Shown here in pieces: positions 25,968 to 34,844 of a stretch of DNA of 64,000 nt; the first letter of the stretch is position 1; each line of letters opens with the position of its first letter. The stretch is from Mucilaginibacter rivuli (lineage in GTDB: Bacteria; Bacteroidota; Bacteroidia; Sphingobacteriales; Sphingobacteriaceae): NCBI RefSeq assembly GCF_019391655.1, contig NZ_JAHXPQ010000006.1:62001-126000 (forward strand). Reading direction: 5' to 3'. Below the pieces are notes generated by a model. It had not been told where the DNA came from, did not search any database, and worked only from the letters and a program-made list of their open reading frames with translations. The translations under genes were made by a program, and so were the position numbers.

Positions 25968-26692
25968 GCCGCGAAGCCATCTGTTTTAAGCTTCTTTTGT
26001 ACTTCCTGTTTGTAATTACGACCAATGGGCAGTTCATGCCCGCCGACCTCAATACTGTAAGAATAAAAGGATGTAATTTTACTTACAGCTACGATAAATG
26101 AGCGGTGTATGCGGATAAAATTCCTTTCGGGGAGCATTTCTTCGAGGATGCTGATTTTTTGTTTAGTGATGTACACGTTATCTTTAATCACCACTTTTAC
26201 GTAATCACGCTGGCTTTCTATCCATAAAATATCATTCACGTTTACCTTAATGGTTTTTCGTTCCACTTTAAGATACAGAAACGATTCACGGTCGCCAACG
26301 GGGCTTTCATAGCTGATGGCGGCATTGCTCTTCTGCTCGTTTAAGCGGTAAATTTTATCTACTGCACGAAAAAAACGCTCGAAGGATATGGGTTTGAGCA
26401 GGTAATCAACGGCGTTCAGTTCAAAGCCGTCAATAGCATACTCGCTGTAGGCGGTGGTGAATATTACCTTGGGCGGATTTTTAAGGTTCTTTAAAAAATC
26501 GGTACCTAACATGCCGGGCATTTTAATATCCAGAAACATCAGGTCGATGTTTTTTTGTTGTAATAACTGAAAAGCCTGCATGGCATCGCGGCATTTACCT
26601 ACCACCTCAAACTGCGAAAACTTTTGCAGGTGATTTTCGACCACCTCGATGGCGTGTGGCTCATCATCAACAATAAGTGTGCGTGTTTTCAT
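25964..26692 (-). CDS. LytTR-family response regulator
   Basis: A 242-aa regulator with a receiver domain (1-120; acidic pair DDE at 9-11, phosphoacceptor D55 in MFLDIKMPG, Lys in YLLKPIS) and a C-terminal LytTR DNA-binding domain (about 140-238; VNDILWIESQRDYVKV, NFIRIHRSFIV). It overlaps its kinase gene by 4 nt (ATGA), a classical cognate pair. Targets are unknown. Confidence 0.93.
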   Translation of the reverse strand: MKTRTLIVDDEPHAIEVVENHLQKFSQFEVVGKCRDAMQAFQLLQQKNIDLMFLDIKMPGMLGTDFLKNLKNPPKVIFTTAYSEYAIDGFELNAVDYLLKPISFERFFRAVDKIYRLNEQKSNAAISYESPVGDRESFLYLKVERKTIKVNVNDILWIESQRDYVKVVIKDNVYITKQKISILEEMLPERNFIRIHRSFIVAVSKITSFYSYSIEVGGHELPIGRNYKQEVQKKLKTDGFAA

Positions 26693-27801
26693 GAGTTTGT
26701 TAATTGTGTTACAGCGAGTGCCGGAGCCTGTGTCAATTCAAGTTCTAACATCACCAAAAAAACATCTTCATCATCCATAATTTTCAACTGATAGGTTGAG
26801 GGATAAAGTAATTCGAGGCGTTTTTTTATGTTTTGTATACCGATGTTACCATAATGCTTACCTGCATCAGCGGCAACAGTTTCAGGCTTGCTGTTGGATA
26901 CTTTAAATTTTAGTTTATTGCCGGTAACATTCAGATCAATATTGATCCAGGTATCGCCTGTCATTTCGCTGGTACCGTGTTTAAAAGCATTTTCAACCAG
27001 AGGAAGCAGCATAAGCGGCGCTATCATTTTATCATCGAGGTTACCGTCAATATTAAAATTCATCTCCAGCCGGTCTTCGTAGCGTATTTTTTCCAGGTCC
27101 ATATAATGCTGCAGCATTATTACCTCCTTTTTCAAGTTCACTTTATCCGCATTACACTCGTAAAGCATATAGCGCAGCATATCCGACAGGCCAATAACCA
27201 CCCCCGGGGCCTTTGGTGATTGATTAAGAGTAAGGGCATACAAATTATTTAGTGTATTGAACAAAAAATGCGGATGCACCTGGCCCTTTAACGCTCTTAA
27301 TTCGGCCTGGATGGCCGCTTGTTTACGTTCGTACCAAAGCTTGAATAGCTTGATCACTACGGCTATCCATATCACAAAGTTCATCATCTTAACCGAACTG
27401 ATGAAATGATAGGGGTTGAATAACTGCTGCCAAAAGGTTTGTTTACTATCTTCAATAATGGACCAATCCGCCGAGGGCAGGTTTTTAATAATATTGGGAT
27501 TACCGATAAGTATATCAATCACCCGGCCTGCAAAAGCAGCTGCACAACTTACACACAGCACCCAAAATATAAAGCTGATATAATGCGACCTGAGCAGGTA
27601 TGCGGGTATTAGCCAATAAGCTATCAGGTAAAAATACCCCATATGCAGGGGCATGTAAAAAATACCGTTGTAAGCCGATATGGCATAAGTGCTTTTAACA
27701 GAATAAATAACAAGGAAAACCACATACACAATCACCCAAAAAGCAATATGCAGCATTATCCTGCCGGTTTTTATACTATTTGAGGGCATGCGCGTATTCA
27801 T
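26689..27801 (-). CDS. LytS-type sensor histidine kinase
   Basis: A 370-aa membrane kinase with about four TM helices in the first 155 residues (20-37, 45-70, 75-95, 138-152) and a His_kinase domain. The phosphoacceptor region is GQVHPHFLFNTLNNLYAL (H178), and the ATPase part includes LLPLVENAFKHG and GNIGIQNIKKRL. It is first in a two-gene operon with the LytTR regulator. Confidence 0.92.
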   Translation of the reverse strand: MNTRMPSNSIKTGRIMLHIAFWVIVYVVFLVIYSVKSTYAISAYNGIFYMPLHMGYFYLIAYWLIPAYLLRSHYISFIFWVLCVSCAAAFAGRVIDILIGNPNIIKNLPSADWSIIEDSKQTFWQQLFNPYHFISSVKMMNFVIWIAVVIKLFKLWYERKQAAIQAELRALKGQVHPHFLFNTLNNLYALTLNQSPKAPGVVIGLSDMLRYMLYECNADKVNLKKEVIMLQHYMDLEKIRYEDRLEMNFNIDGNLDDKMIAPLMLLPLVENAFKHGTSEMTGDTWINIDLNVTGNKLKFKVSNSKPETVAADAGKHYGNIGIQNIKKRLELLYPSTYQLKIMDDEDVFLVMLELELTQAPALAVTQLTNS

Positions 27802-27862
27802 AGCACTAAATTACTTCTAATCAATTAAATAAAACAAAAATGGGTTTCAGTATCGACAAAAA

Positions 27863-27892
27863 GCAAATTTACGTAGACGAAAAGCATACAAA
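27863..27892 (-). promoter_or_regulatory. Promoter of the LytS/LytTR operon
   Basis: On the minus strand TTTG (27889-27892), a 17-nt spacer, then TAAATTTGC (27863-27871) match the Bacteroidota promoter consensus closely. The predicted leader to the ATG at 27801 is about 55 nt. Confidence 0.5.
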
Positions 27893-27981
27893 TAGTACTT
27901 TTTAGCCTATTAAAATAGATAAATGGCATTTAAACGCCAAAAAAAACAGTTTACCACTGTAACCATCCGGTGTAGCATCAG

Positions 27982-28016
27982 TTTGAGAAACACCACTTAA
28001 GGTGATATACTTTTGA
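27982..28016 (+). promoter_or_regulatory. Promoter of the small secreted protein gene
   Basis: TTTG at 27982-27985 and TACTTTTGA at 28008-28016 with a 22-nt spacer, about 40 nt before the ATG at 28057. Confidence 0.4.
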
Positions 28017-28056
28017 TCCATAATCAAACAACAAAAACATTTTAATTAACAACAAC

Positions 28057-28356
28057 ATGAAAAAAGCAATATTAATTTTAGTGCTGGCGGGTATAGCCGG
28101 TTTTGCAAAAGCACAAAAAGTACAAGCCCCCCAAAATGGCTACTGGGTAGTTGAAAGCAATAAGCACACCCCCAAACAAAGCATTGTAAAATTTTACAAC
28201 CTTGATAATGTGCTGATACACCAGGAAAACGTTTCGGGGAAAAAAGTTAAGGTTAACAACAACCGCACCCGCCAGGCATTAAACAACACTTTGCAATTGG
28301 CATTAAACGGCAAACTCCAAAACGAGCCAATTTTGGCTATGGAGCTTTCTAAATAA
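28057..28356 (+). CDS. Small secreted hypothetical protein
   Basis: A 99-aa protein with a signal peptide (MKKAILILVLAGIAGFAKAQ, cleavage after residue 19 or 20) and an 80-residue mature domain (NGYWVVESNKHTPKQSIVKFYN...), probably periplasmic or surface exposed. No family was recognised. It has its own promoter and terminator. It is divergent from the LytS kinase. Confidence 0.75.
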   Translation: MKKAILILVLAGIAGFAKAQKVQAPQNGYWVVESNKHTPKQSIVKFYNLDNVLIHQENVSGKKVKVNNNRTRQALNNTLQLALNGKLQNEPILAMELSK

Positions 28357-28385
28357 TTCTATAATATCAGTAAAAAGTAGAATGG

Positions 28386-28421
28386 ATGGTTCACTCAAAA
28401 TGCAGGGTGGGCCATTTTTTG
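28386..28421 (+). terminator. Terminator after the small secreted protein
   Basis: ATGGTTCACTC (28386-28396) pairs with GGGTGGGCCAT (28405-28415), 11 bp with three G-T pairs, followed by TTTTT. It ends just before the convergent ispG stop. Confidence 0.65.
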
Positions 28422-28422
28422 T

Positions 28423-30447
28423 TTATAGCTGCGGCTCAATCCAGTTACCATCGGTTTTGATGATATCGATCAAATGATCAAGCGCTTTGGTAGCGCTTAC
28501 ATTTTTTTCTACCACTTCTTTACCGCGATACAACGTTATCTTATCCGGCCCTGCGCCTACGTAACCGTAGTCTGCATCGGCCATTTCGCCGGGGCCGTTT
28601 ACTATGCAGCCCATAATGCCAATTTTTAAGCCTTTAAGGTGACTGGTACGGCTGCGGATCATCTGCGTGGTTTCCTGCAGATCGAAAAGCGTACGGCCGC
28701 AGCTTGGGCAACTAATGTATTCTGTTTTGGATATGCGCGAGCGTGTAGCCTGCAAAATACCAAAAGCGGTTGAGGTAATTACTTTGGTTGGGATGGATGG
28801 CGAATCTATCCAGATACCATCGCCAAAACCATCAACCAGCAGTGCGCCCATATCGGTAGCGGCAAATAATTGCAGCTTTGATACCGGCTCATCGGCACTG
28901 GTAATATCGCCTGCTTTGGTTAGATCAAATTCAGTTGCGGGATAAGTTCTTTTGATGATGACAGGAACATCCAAACCTAATTCTTCCATTTTGAAGAAGA
29001 AAGCGCGTTCGTCCTGCATCCCATTAAGGGCGTCGGTTTCCAATACAAAAACCAACGTTTTATCTAAAGTCAACGCGCCAAAATCTTCTGATTCCAAATC
29101 ATCCAATTTAATCCGGACCAAATTCAGCGCGGTATCCTTTTGGCTTTCGCCGATATATTCGTTCAGACTAAAAACCGGGTGGCAAAGGGTTTTATTAGCC
29201 AATGCTTGCCAGCTTTTGTGATTGTATAATTGCTTTAAATTACCGGGTAGGTTAAACGATGGCAAGCTATCGCCTAAATAAACAAAATCAACCGACTGCT
29301 CGGCCATGTTGTATTTATCCAACAAGGCGTTGTACAGGTAACCGGCATCGTCCAATACGGCAGCGTCTTTCAAATTTGCTTTTGAAAGATCAACAACTAC
29401 CCTCGGCACCATATGCCCACCAATGAAGGCGTTGGCTTCGTATGTTTCCCTACGGAGTCCTGAGTCGGGAGTCTTTAGTCGGGAGTCTTTTATTTCCATA
29501 GCTTGTGACTTTGGACTCAAGACTTCAGACTCAAGACTTCTATCAACATATCTCTTAACCAAGGCCTGCGCTACGGGTATTTCGTACTCCGGCTCTTCGG
29601 TCAATGATACACGGACGGTATCGCCGAGGCCATCTTCTAATAAAGTGCCTATACCCACGGCCGATTTGATACGTCCATCTTCGCCATCGCCGGCTTCAGT
29701 AACACCGAGGTGGAGCGGGTAATTCATGCCTTCAGCAACCATCGTTTCAACCAATAAGCGGTATGCCTGTACCATTACCTGCGGGTTGCTCGATTTCATG
29801 GAGATAACGAGGTTATAATAGTTCATATCCTCGCACATGCGCATAAACTCCATGGCAGACTCTACCATGCCGCGGGGGGTATCGCCATACTGGCTCATTA
29901 TCCTATCGCTCAGCGAACCGTGGTTAGTACCAATGCGCATAGCGGTACCATACTCTTTACAAACCTTTACCAGTGGCGCAAATTTGGTATAGATACGGTC
30001 AAGCTCAGCCTGGTACTCGGCAGGGGTATATGTTAACTGGTCAAATTTCTTTTTATCGGCATAGTTGCCGGGATTAACGCGCACTTTTTCTACAATCCGT
30101 GCAGCAACTTCGGCGGCGTTGGGGGTAAAATGTATATCGGCTACTAACGGGGTTTTGTAGCCGCGTGCACGCAGTTCTTTTTTTATTTCGGCCAGGTTTT
30201 GGGCTTCCTTAATACTGGGGGCGGTTATACGCACGTACTCGCAGCCTGCATCTATCATCCTAATGCTTTGCTCCACCGTGGCCAGGGTATCCATGGTATT
30301 GGTGGTGGTCATGCTTTGGATACGGATGGGGTTATCGCCACCTAAAGGGATATCGCCAATAAATACTTCGCGCGTTTTAAAACGCGAATACCCGGTTAAC
30401 GAGTTACAGTAACGACCTTTTAATAGTTTGATAGCCTGAGCATCCAT
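28423..30447 (-). CDS. ispG: 4-hydroxy-3-methylbut-2-enyl diphosphate synthase IspG (long form)
   Basis: Iron-sulfur enzyme of the MEP isoprenoid pathway, converting MEcPP to HMBPP. The protein is 674 aa, the long type (plants, Chlamydiae, Bacteroidota) with an extra central domain. The N-terminal TIM barrel begins around VFIGDIPLGGDNPIRIQSMT; [4Fe-4S] cysteines are in SCPSCGRTLFD and MGCIVNGPGEM near the C-terminus. Residues about 302-331 (SLESEVLSPKSQ... KDSRLKTPDSGLRRE) are encoded by 14-nt tandem repeats and look like a non-native in-frame insertion in the linker between domains. Confidence 0.95.
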   Translation of the reverse strand: MDAQAIKLLKGRYCNSLTGYSRFKTREVFIGDIPLGGDNPIRIQSMTTTNTMDTLATVEQSIRMIDAGCEYVRITAPSIKEAQNLAEIKKELRARGYKTPLVADIHFTPNAAEVAARIVEKVRVNPGNYADKKKFDQLTYTPAEYQAELDRIYTKFAPLVKVCKEYGTAMRIGTNHGSLSDRIMSQYGDTPRGMVESAMEFMRMCEDMNYYNLVISMKSSNPQVMVQAYRLLVETMVAEGMNYPLHLGVTEAGDGEDGRIKSAVGIGTLLEDGLGDTVRVSLTEEPEYEIPVAQALVKRYVDRSLESEVLSPKSQAMEIKDSRLKTPDSGLRRETYEANAFIGGHMVPRVVVDLSKANLKDAAVLDDAGYLYNALLDKYNMAEQSVDFVYLGDSLPSFNLPGNLKQLYNHKSWQALANKTLCHPVFSLNEYIGESQKDTALNLVRIKLDDLESEDFGALTLDKTLVFVLETDALNGMQDERAFFFKMEELGLDVPVIIKRTYPATEFDLTKAGDITSADEPVSKLQLFAATDMGALLVDGFGDGIWIDSPSIPTKVITSTAFGILQATRSRISKTEYISCPSCGRTLFDLQETTQMIRSRTSHLKGLKIGIMGCIVNGPGEMADADYGYVGAGPDKITLYRGKEVVEKNVSATKALDHLIDIIKTDGNWIEPQL
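29463..29540. repeat. 14-nt tandem repeats inside ispG
   Basis: AGTCGGGAGTCTTT occurs twice in tandem (29463-29476, 29477-29490). GACTCAAGACTTC occurs at 29514-29526 and 29528-29540, again with a 14-nt period. The two sets are roughly inverted with respect to each other. They lie in frame inside the ispG linker. Confidence 0.85.
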
Positions 30448-30550
30448 GAGCGTATGTTATTGATGCAAAAGTATAAAATCGGCGGGTTTTATTGGTTGGG
30501 ATAAGGTAAAGTTTATTTAAGAAGAAAACTATGCCGGGCGCTTTGATACA

Positions 30551-30579
30551 GATTTGACAAATTTGGAATTTGTCAAATC
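30551..30579. repeat. Perfect 13-bp hairpin upstream of ispG
   Basis: GATTTGACAAATT (30551-30563), a TGG loop, then AATTTGTCAAATC (30567-30579). It lies 104 nt before the ispG start and 11 nt past the RDD stop. No T run follows on the minus strand, so simple termination is unlikely. Confidence 0.7.
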
Positions 30580-30589
30580 TTGCAGCTGC

Positions 30590-31276
30590 TTACTTTGCTC
30601 TCTTCACAATAAAACAATTCGACATTTGATCGTGTATACCCTGGTGGCGAAAAGACCATAGAATTTTCATATAGGCAAGAAAAGCGAACGGGCCGATAAC
30701 TAAGCTCATTACATCATAAAGTATTTTGCCCAGGTTACGCAACAAGGCATGCCCAAAGGTTAAGGCATAGCCCAGGTTATCTACAACGGCCAATCCTAAA
30801 ATATATTTACCTATTGAGCCACGGAAACGTGTTGATTCGCACAAAGAATGGTACAAAATTGTCATCACAAATATAGCCGCCTGTATGATCATCATTTCTG
30901 TACGATATTTCAACAGGTTTTCCTGAACCTTAGGATCAGTTAAAAATGCGATATTAAAAATACTGGTTATACGTGCCATAAATCCCGGAAAGAAAATAAA
31001 GGCCAACAATTCAGTAGTAAACACTACAATAATGGTATCGATGATAAAGGCAGGCAAACGCAACCAAAAGCTCGCTGTATTTTCGGGAGTTGGGTAGTAA
31101 ATACCCTCGCTGATGAAGTAATCGGCAAATTCGGGTAAAGTATATGCTTCTGCTCCCTGGCTTTGCAGGGGTAATATAATCAGGTCATCGGGCTCAAGTG
31201 GCCTGTCCATCAGCTCCTGCGCAGTAAACGGGCCTTCTTTTTTACCCGAGTCTAAAATATAGTATTCAACATCCAT
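30590..31276 (-). CDS. RDD-family membrane protein (with GYF_2-like head)
   Basis: A 228-aa protein. The N-terminal part (YYILDSGKKEGPFTAQELMDRPLEPDDLI) resembles the short GYF_2 domain found in front of bacterial membrane domains. From about residue 68 it is an RDD domain: RLPAFIIDTIIVVF with the Arg/Asp residues, further TM segments to about 200, and a conserved GSIGKYILGLAVVD. Transport or stress roles have been proposed for RDD proteins; substrate unknown. It is a paralogue of the gene at 31782. Confidence 0.82.
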   Translation of the reverse strand: MDVEYYILDSGKKEGPFTAQELMDRPLEPDDLIILPLQSQGAEAYTLPEFADYFISEGIYYPTPENTASFWLRLPAFIIDTIIVVFTTELLAFIFFPGFMARITSIFNIAFLTDPKVQENLLKYRTEMMIIQAAIFVMTILYHSLCESTRFRGSIGKYILGLAVVDNLGYALTFGHALLRNLGKILYDVMSLVIGPFAFLAYMKILWSFRHQGIHDQMSNCFIVKRAK

Positions 31277-31359
31277 AACAGCTATAACAAGCTGCTAAAT
31301 TAATGGTTTATAACATATAATCGCTATAAATTGTAAGGTATAGGGATGGATGCTTGTTG

Positions 31360-31653
31360 TTACTTATTAAAACCGATAACAAATTCGGCTATTTGTTCCA
31401 ACAAGTCATCGCCCAGGTCGCCATCGCCTTCGTAGCGCCATTCCTTTTGGTCGTTAACAATGATCTTGCCCAGCTCAACAGGCTCTTCATGCGCAATAAA
31501 TTTCCCGGTATTATTATTCCCTGTTTCGGCCAGCTCAAATATTTCATTCGGGTCCCAGGGTTCTTCATGGTTTTGCAAAAACAAGGGTGTTATACGTATA
31601 TCACGGTCAAGGTGATCTATCTTTATTTTAATTATCGCACTTTCTGTTAGCAT
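31360..31653 (-). CDS. Small acidic hypothetical protein
   Basis: A 97-aa soluble acidic protein (DDLLEQIAEFV near the end), no family recognised. It is bracketed by two RDD paralogues on the same strand, with gaps of 83 and 128 nt. An intact ATG start and stop and an ordinary-looking composition argue that it is real. Confidence 0.65.
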   Translation of the reverse strand: MLTESAIIKIKIDHLDRDIRITPLFLQNHEEPWDPNEIFELAETGNNNTGKFIAHEEPVELGKIIVNDQKEWRYEGDGDLGDDLLEQIAEFVIGFNK

Positions 31654-31781
31654 GATACCGGCTATTTACTTATACTACAAAAGGCATGAAAAATTGTTTG
31701 GGTTTTTGACTCACATCCATAAGAGCCACTTAGACCGGTTGTTGCCTGGCCAACTAACCTCTCTTCGTAAAGAAGTGCTCT

Positions 31782-32390
31782 TTATAACAGCCTGTCTTTC
31801 ATTACCAGGGTGCCCGCAATCATGTCATGCAGGCATTGTTGCTTTTTATTAAAAAAACAAATGATGTAGCCTAAAAACAATGTACCATTGGATACAATTT
31901 TAGCCAGGTTACGTGCGGCAGCCTTACTATAATCTATAGGCGAACCATCTTCATTACATACACGTATTTTAAGGAGTATCTTTCCATAGGTAGCTTGTTT
32001 TGCCGAACCTTCCATTAAAATATGGTAAATAAAATTGAGCAAAGGGATAACAATAAGGCCCAATAAAAATATCATCATCCTGGCTATTTGGTTGGGGATG
32101 ATGAGCATGGCGATAACAGAAATAAGGATGAACGTACCTGCTACAATAGCCAGATCAATAATTGCTGCAAAAGCGCGCTCATCAAAACTGCCAAAATACT
32201 GTGGCATTATGTTTTGGCGTGCAAAACCAAAAAGCGAGCGCAGTTCAGCAATTTCATGCGCTTCTTTATAATCGTCCATGCCATCGGTACGTACAAAGTC
32301 TGCCGGCTTAAGGCCTTTAGTTTTTAATTCATCAATGGTAAATGGCCCTTCGGGTTTGCCGTTAATCACTAATACATAAGTTGAGGCCAT
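31782..32390 (-). CDS. RDD-family membrane protein (second paralogue)
   Basis: A 202-aa paralogue of the 30590 gene. It has the same GYF_2-like head (TYVLVINGKPEGPFTIDELKTKGLKPADFV) and an RDD domain from about residue 66 (FDERAFAAIIDLAIVAGTF, then YGKILLKIRVCNEDG). It sits between a terminator of the 32449 gene and the acidic ORF. Function unknown. Confidence 0.82.
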   Translation of the reverse strand: MASTYVLVINGKPEGPFTIDELKTKGLKPADFVRTDGMDDYKEAHEIAELRSLFGFARQNIMPQYFGSFDERAFAAIIDLAIVAGTFILISVIAMLIIPNQIARMMIFLLGLIVIPLLNFIYHILMEGSAKQATYGKILLKIRVCNEDGSPIDYSKAAARNLAKIVSNGTLFLGYIICFFNKKQQCLHDMIAGTLVMKDRLL

Positions 32391-32401
32391 GGTATAAAAA
32401 T

Positions 32402-32431
32402 AAAAAAAGGGAACAAATATTTGTTCCCTTT
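32402..32431 (-). terminator. Perfect-palindrome terminator
   Basis: AAAGGGAACAAA (32406-32417) and TTTGTTCCCTTT (32420-32431) form a perfect stem. Read on the minus strand a T run follows (A run from 32402). It ends the PspC/LiaF-like operon. Confidence 0.8.
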
Positions 32432-32448
32432 ACTGTTATAATGTGGTA

Positions 32449-33429
32449 TTAATACCTCGTTACATTAAATTCGGACATGCCGCCTTTAATATTAATATCG
32501 ATCTTGTTTGTTGCCTGGCTATACCCCGGTGTTTCATAATCAGAATCGCCTGTTTTATTAAAACCCTCAAAGTTTTTTGATGAGAGGGCTGTGCCTGTTT
32601 TGATATGACAGGCTGCATTTTGAGGTATTTTGAGGCTAAATGAAGCCATACCGCCGTGAAATTCAACATTGGTAAGCCCTACCGGCTGGCCCATCTTCAC
32701 ATCGCATGATGCCATGCCGCCTTTAAAGCTTAAGTTTTTTACTTTATATGGCGACAGATCGAAATTATACGCTGCCATACCACCTTCAACATCAATATCC
32801 CAAACGGGGCGGATGTTTAGTTTAAGCTTTGCTTTACCGGAATGGCCCTTATCGCCAAAATTAAATGTAAAACCATGGTGCTTGCCTTTGCCCATACTAA
32901 ATTTAAGTGTTTCCAGCGTGCTGTCTATTGTTGTTGTAAGCGAATAGTAGTTGCTGTGCTTACCCTCTGTTTCCGCTTCGAACAGGTACCTGCTGGTATC
33001 TTTAATGCTATAGCCTGTTGCGCCGCCGCTTATGGTTAAATGTGCTGTTTGTATTGCCGGCTTATAAGCCTCCACAAAATTACCTGTGTTTTTACCTTTA
33101 CTGCCGGTTGTGTCGCTATCGTCGTCATTATCGTCATTTGATCTGTCGTTATCATCAAAGGTAAAATCAAAATGGTGGTAGTTATGGCGCGTTACACCGC
33201 TCCATATTAAAATACCCATACCCAATATAAGTACAGCTAATTTAATAGCTGTTGCCCAGCCGGTACGGTTATGCGCAAACACTAAGTTTACACCGGCAAT
33301 TATTAATATAATTGGCCATAAGTGTATAAATGTATACCAATCAAAATTGATAACGTTAAAATTATTCAGTAAAAAAAGTGCTCCTATTATTACCAGCATA
33401 GCGCCCGGTATCAGTCTGTCTTGTTTCAT
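32449..33429 (-). CDS. LiaF-like/DUF5668 membrane protein
   Basis: A 326-aa protein. The N-terminus carries three or four TM helices of the LiaF/DUF5668 type (IPGAMLVIIGALFLLNNF... LWPIILIIAGVNLVF). An Asp/Asn-rich linker (about 92-108) and a beta-rich C-terminal domain follow (toastrack-like: GGATGYSIKDTS, EGGMAAYNFDL, KGGMASCDVKM, HGGMASFSLKI, KGGMSEFNV). The repeating GGM(A/S)xxxV units suggest a beta-helix or adhesin-like sensor fold. It is 3 nt after the PspC gene, so it is a co-translated envelope-stress partner. Confidence 0.82.
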   Translation of the reverse strand: MKQDRLIPGAMLVIIGALFLLNNFNVINFDWYTFIHLWPIILIIAGVNLVFAHNRTGWATAIKLAVLILGMGILIWSGVTRHNYHHFDFTFDDNDRSNDDNDDDSDTTGSKGKNTGNFVEAYKPAIQTAHLTISGGATGYSIKDTSRYLFEAETEGKHSNYYSLTTTIDSTLETLKFSMGKGKHHGFTFNFGDKGHSGKAKLKLNIRPVWDIDVEGGMAAYNFDLSPYKVKNLSFKGGMASCDVKMGQPVGLTNVEFHGGMASFSLKIPQNAACHIKTGTALSSKNFEGFNKTGDSDYETPGYSQATNKIDINIKGGMSEFNVTRY

Positions 33430-33432
33430 GGC

Positions 33433-33936
33433 TTAAATATTTTCAGGTGTTTCATTTTGTTCAGCGGCTGCATTTTGTTCAGCCTGAAAAGCCTCAAACT
33501 GCTCAGGGGTGGTTTTCTTTTTACTACCAAAAATTACGCAAAGGCCTATAATTATAAATACTACGGGCCATAGCTTATGATATTCCCAGTCGGGCATGAT
33601 ATCATATTCGTTCAGTAAAAATATGGTTCCGAAGGTGATGAGTATGGCACCAATAATTACAGTAGCCGTTGATGCCGACCTTTCTTTTGGTACAGGCACA
33701 GTGCCCGGATCTGGCATGTTAAAATTTGCAAAATTTACGCCGGGTGTAAAGGTGAGTTTTGCAGGGATAACTACCCACATTACAATATACACCCAAAAAC
33801 TCAGGCCCGCGCAGACGTTAGCGAATATGAAAATGACACGCATCAGGCTGATATCAATATTAAAATAATCGGCCAGGCCGGCGCAAACGCCGCCTAACAC
33901 TTTGCGATTTTCATCGCGATATAATCTGTTTTCCAT
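33433..33936 (-). CDS. PspC-domain membrane protein
   Basis: A 167-aa protein with an N-terminal PspC domain (RKVLGGVCAGLADYFNIDISLMRVIF, TM at about 38-57) linked to membrane stress control. A second half, ATVIIGAILITFGTIFLLNEY... LWPVVFIIIGLCVIFG, matches the LiaF-like TM module of the neighbouring gene. It is first in the operon with 32449. Confidence 0.87.
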   Translation of the reverse strand: MENRLYRDENRKVLGGVCAGLADYFNIDISLMRVIFIFANVCAGLSFWVYIVMWVVIPAKLTFTPGVNFANFNMPDPGTVPVPKERSASTATVIIGAILITFGTIFLLNEYDIMPDWEYHKLWPVVFIIIGLCVIFGSKKKTTPEQFEAFQAEQNAAAEQNETPENI

Positions 33937-33963
33937 TGTGTTTTTTTAATTAATTGTTAGTTA

Positions 33964-34668
33964 CTATAACTGGCCCGATACCGGTTTGATGATAATTTCA
34001 TCAACATTTGCACCTGCACTCATGTTATACGCACTAATAATCGCCGCCGCTATATCATCAGGGGAAACGAATTTATCCGGGGATAAATCTGAGCCTTTCC
34101 ACGATTCTGTAAACGTTGAGCCCGGCAATATGGTGGTAACTTTTACCGTGTGCTGCTGCATTTCGAGCCTCATTATATTACTTAGACCCAACACTGCAAA
34201 TTTAGTTACAGTATACATACCGGCTTCTGCAACCGGGTTAAGCGCCGCTACAGAGCAGGTATTAAAAATATGCCCTTTTTTAGCCGCGGCAAGTTTTTTG
34301 CCGAAATAACGATAAAGCTCATAACCCGGCATTAAATTGGTATTGATGAGGTTTTGAAAAGTATCATCGGCATCATCTAAAATACTTTGGTGTATGTATG
34401 TGCCTACGTTGTTTACAATAACATCAATAAAGCCAAGCTCGGCTTCGGCAAAGGCGGCAAAGGCTTTTACCTCGGCTTTAAGCGTGGTATCGGTTTTGCG
34501 GATGGCTACTTTTATAGCGGGGTTAATGGTAAGCAGTTCATCGCGAAAAGCGGATAACTCACCTTCGTTACGTGAGCAAATTGCAAGGTTTGAGCCTTGT
34601 TTAGCAAAGGCGATGGCTATAGCGCGCCCCATTCCTTTTGAGGCACCGGTTATGATTACGTTTGACAT
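33964..34668 (-). CDS. Short-chain dehydrogenase/reductase
   Basis: A 234-aa classical SDR: cofactor motif TGASKGMGRA at residues 7-16, the NNVG structural motif, and the catalytic Tyr/Lys in MYTVTK after SVAALNP. It is probably an NADP-dependent 3-oxoacyl-ACP- or sugar-reductase-like enzyme; the substrate cannot be told. It is followed after 27 nt by PspC on the same strand, and is divergent from the MlaE-like permease. Confidence 0.85.
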   Translation of the reverse strand: MSNVIITGASKGMGRAIAIAFAKQGSNLAICSRNEGELSAFRDELLTINPAIKVAIRKTDTTLKAEVKAFAAFAEAELGFIDVIVNNVGTYIHQSILDDADDTFQNLINTNLMPGYELYRYFGKKLAAAKKGHIFNTCSVAALNPVAEAGMYTVTKFAVLGLSNIMRLEMQQHTVKVTTILPGSTFTESWKGSDLSPDKFVSPDDIAAAIISAYNMSAGANVDEIIIKPVSGQL

Positions 34669-34844
34669 GTTTAAACTTAAGTATTTTATTAGTTATTCGG
34701 TTATAAAGTTATTGAGTTATTAAAAAACAAAAAACCTCATTTCAACTTATATGAAAGTTAAGCGCATACAATTAGCGATTAACTAATTATTGGGGCATGT
34801 TACTTTGATGAAAAAGCGTATTTTAGCCCAATTAACAATTACTG

